64,000 nucleotides of DNA. It comes from Methylocapsa sp. D3K7. GTDB lineage: Bacteria; Pseudomonadota; Alphaproteobacteria; Rhizobiales; Beijerinckiaceae. The stretch spans positions 2,648,501-2,712,500 of the forward strand of contig NZ_CP123229.1 of NCBI RefSeq assembly GCF_029855125.1, in the 5' to 3' direction. Each line of letters starts with the position of its first letter. Position 1 is the stretch's first letter. The notes beneath the pieces are model-generated. The model had not been told where the DNA came from. It did not search any database and worked only from the letters and a program-made list of their open reading frames with translations. A program made the position numbers and the translations under genes. Shown in pieces: positions 63,393 to 64,000 of the stretch.

Positions 63393-64000
63393 TTAGTCTG
63401 TCTTTCTTGGCGTGTGGGTGGCGCTCCTTAGTGACGCATCAAACACCGCGAGTGGGTATGACCGGCTACGAAATTCCGGCTCCAATCCGTTCGTTTTATA
63501 GAGCGCTATCAGTTCAGCGCGCTGGGCGTCCGTCATGTCGCCTTCGTGATATACAAATATCCGGCCAGTGAATTTCAGCTCGGTACTCGACTTGGCTGCG
63601 TGGTCCGCGCTTGTGCGGACTGTCGTCTCAAAAGCATTCAATTGAGATTGATACAACCCAGCGATGAGCTTTGCTACTTCGTACGTTGGTACAGCAGATT
63701 CCGGAATATAGTAAACTAGGAAACGGGAATGGCTCCCAAAGTCTGTTATTATCCGCCATTCGAGTTTTAAGTCTTTGCCATTAGAAAGAGGAACAAGAGA
63801 GTAGCCGTCTAAACCCAATCCCACCCCTCCATTTCCGCGCGCAACAAAATCGATTTTAAAATGCTCATGCAATTCTAGTGGCTGTGTAATTAACGCGGTT
63901 GGCGAAATGGCGTGCCTGTCATCAACCGAGCTAATTGGCCAAAAATACCAACCGGCGCATAGGAAGAAGCTGGTAGTAGATATAATCATCCCAAATAGAG
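63393..64000 (-). CDS. Unknown protein with an N-terminal membrane segment, possibly cut by the window edge
   Basis: At least 198 residues from ATG 63989, which lies close to the edge, and the frame remains open to 64000, so the start may be outside. Opens MIISTTSFFLCAGWYFWPISS (membrane segment), then a soluble domain with DFVARGNGGVGLGLDGYSLVPL and LKFTGRIFVYHEGDMTDAQRAELIALYKTNGLEPEFRSRSY. No family recognised. Noticeably AT-richer than the rest of the window, suggesting transfer. Confidence 0.6.
   Translation of the reverse strand, partial: LFGMIISTTSFFLCAGWYFWPISSVDDRHAISPTALITQPLELHEHFKIDFVARGNGGVGLGLDGYSLVPLSNGKDLKLEWRIITDFGSHSRFLVYYIPESAVPTYEVAKLIAGLYQSQLNAFETTVRTSADHAAKSSTELKFTGRIFVYHEGDMTDAQRAELIALYKTNGLEPEFRSRSYPLAVFDASLRSATHTPRKTD

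Overview
The window looks like chromosomal DNA of a GC-rich alphaproteobacterium of the order Hyphomicrobiales (Rhizobiales). The markers are an Omp2b-type porin, an Irr-like Fur-family regulator, CarD, an atpHAGDC operon without F0 genes, DUF1150 and DUF1491 proteins, and Rhizobiales-style palindromic repeats. A single-subunit NAD-dependent formate dehydrogenase, an amicyanin-like cupredoxin and a cytochrome P450 would suit a methylotroph such as a member of the Beijerinckiaceae or Methylocystaceae. That placement is inference; no methane- or methanol-oxidation genes are present.

Layout. 1-3672 is a translation/envelope/replication operon (leuS cut by the window edge, lptE, holA). 4023-8993 is the F1-ATPase operon. 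9002-11936 is a minus-strand accessory block: small secreted repeat peptides and 58-residue membrane peptides in duplicate, around a Tat-exported phosphoesterase translationally coupled to a cupredoxin. 12107-14776 holds a DUF3891 protein and an ABC-F ATPase. 15204-20055 holds a porin, an esterase, and a LysR regulator followed by formate dehydrogenase. 20103-25561 holds DUF1491, a XerC-type recombinase, a phosphoesterase, a cyclic-nucleotide-binding protein, P450, a Cys-rich lipoprotein and a Kir-type potassium channel. 25573-31690 is a minus-strand run: RluC, cold-shock protein, RlmJ, RNase T2 with an unknown exported partner, an acyltransferase and ManC. 32011-38342 holds an FAD monooxygenase, a kelch protein, a D-Ala-D-Ala carboxypeptidase, a CobW GTPase and an Hsp15-like protein. 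38668-43806 holds FdxA, CarD with a very long histone-H1-like N-terminus, an orphan DUF1150 protein, an Rrf2 regulator, Dut and CoaBC. 43943-48530 is a stress/regulation area: a HypT-like LysR, an animal-type heme peroxidase, a YqjI-like PadR and an L,D-transpeptidase. 48542-59187 holds MutM, an exported SOD coupled to a GT21-like glycosyltransferase, GrpB, a fatty-acid hydroxylase facing an Irr-like regulator, cytochrome b561, MutS, an OhrR-like MarR, RuvX and a UPF0173 hydrolase. 59389-64000 is a looser accessory tail with a partly duplicated small membrane-protein gene on either side of a glycosyltransferase/phosphodiesterase pair, palindromic repeats, a gene fragment and an AT-rich unknown gene.

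The best candidate for something undescribed is the 9.0-11.9 kb block. Two loci each encode a 21-residue leader followed by perfect or near-perfect 14-residue repeats (SYAAPEGNGNFSSA type), each followed by a 58-residue single-helix peptide of one family. Two of the three peptide genes share an upstream TGTAA..AAC / CTACATC element. The set runs with the phosphoesterase and type-1-copper protein, which suggests one envelope or redox-stress module. Secondary leads are the H1-CarD fusion, the HypT-like regulator/heme peroxidase pair with a palindrome over the regulator start codon, and several well-formed operators. No rRNA, tRNA, CRISPR array, complete insertion sequence or prophage was recognised.
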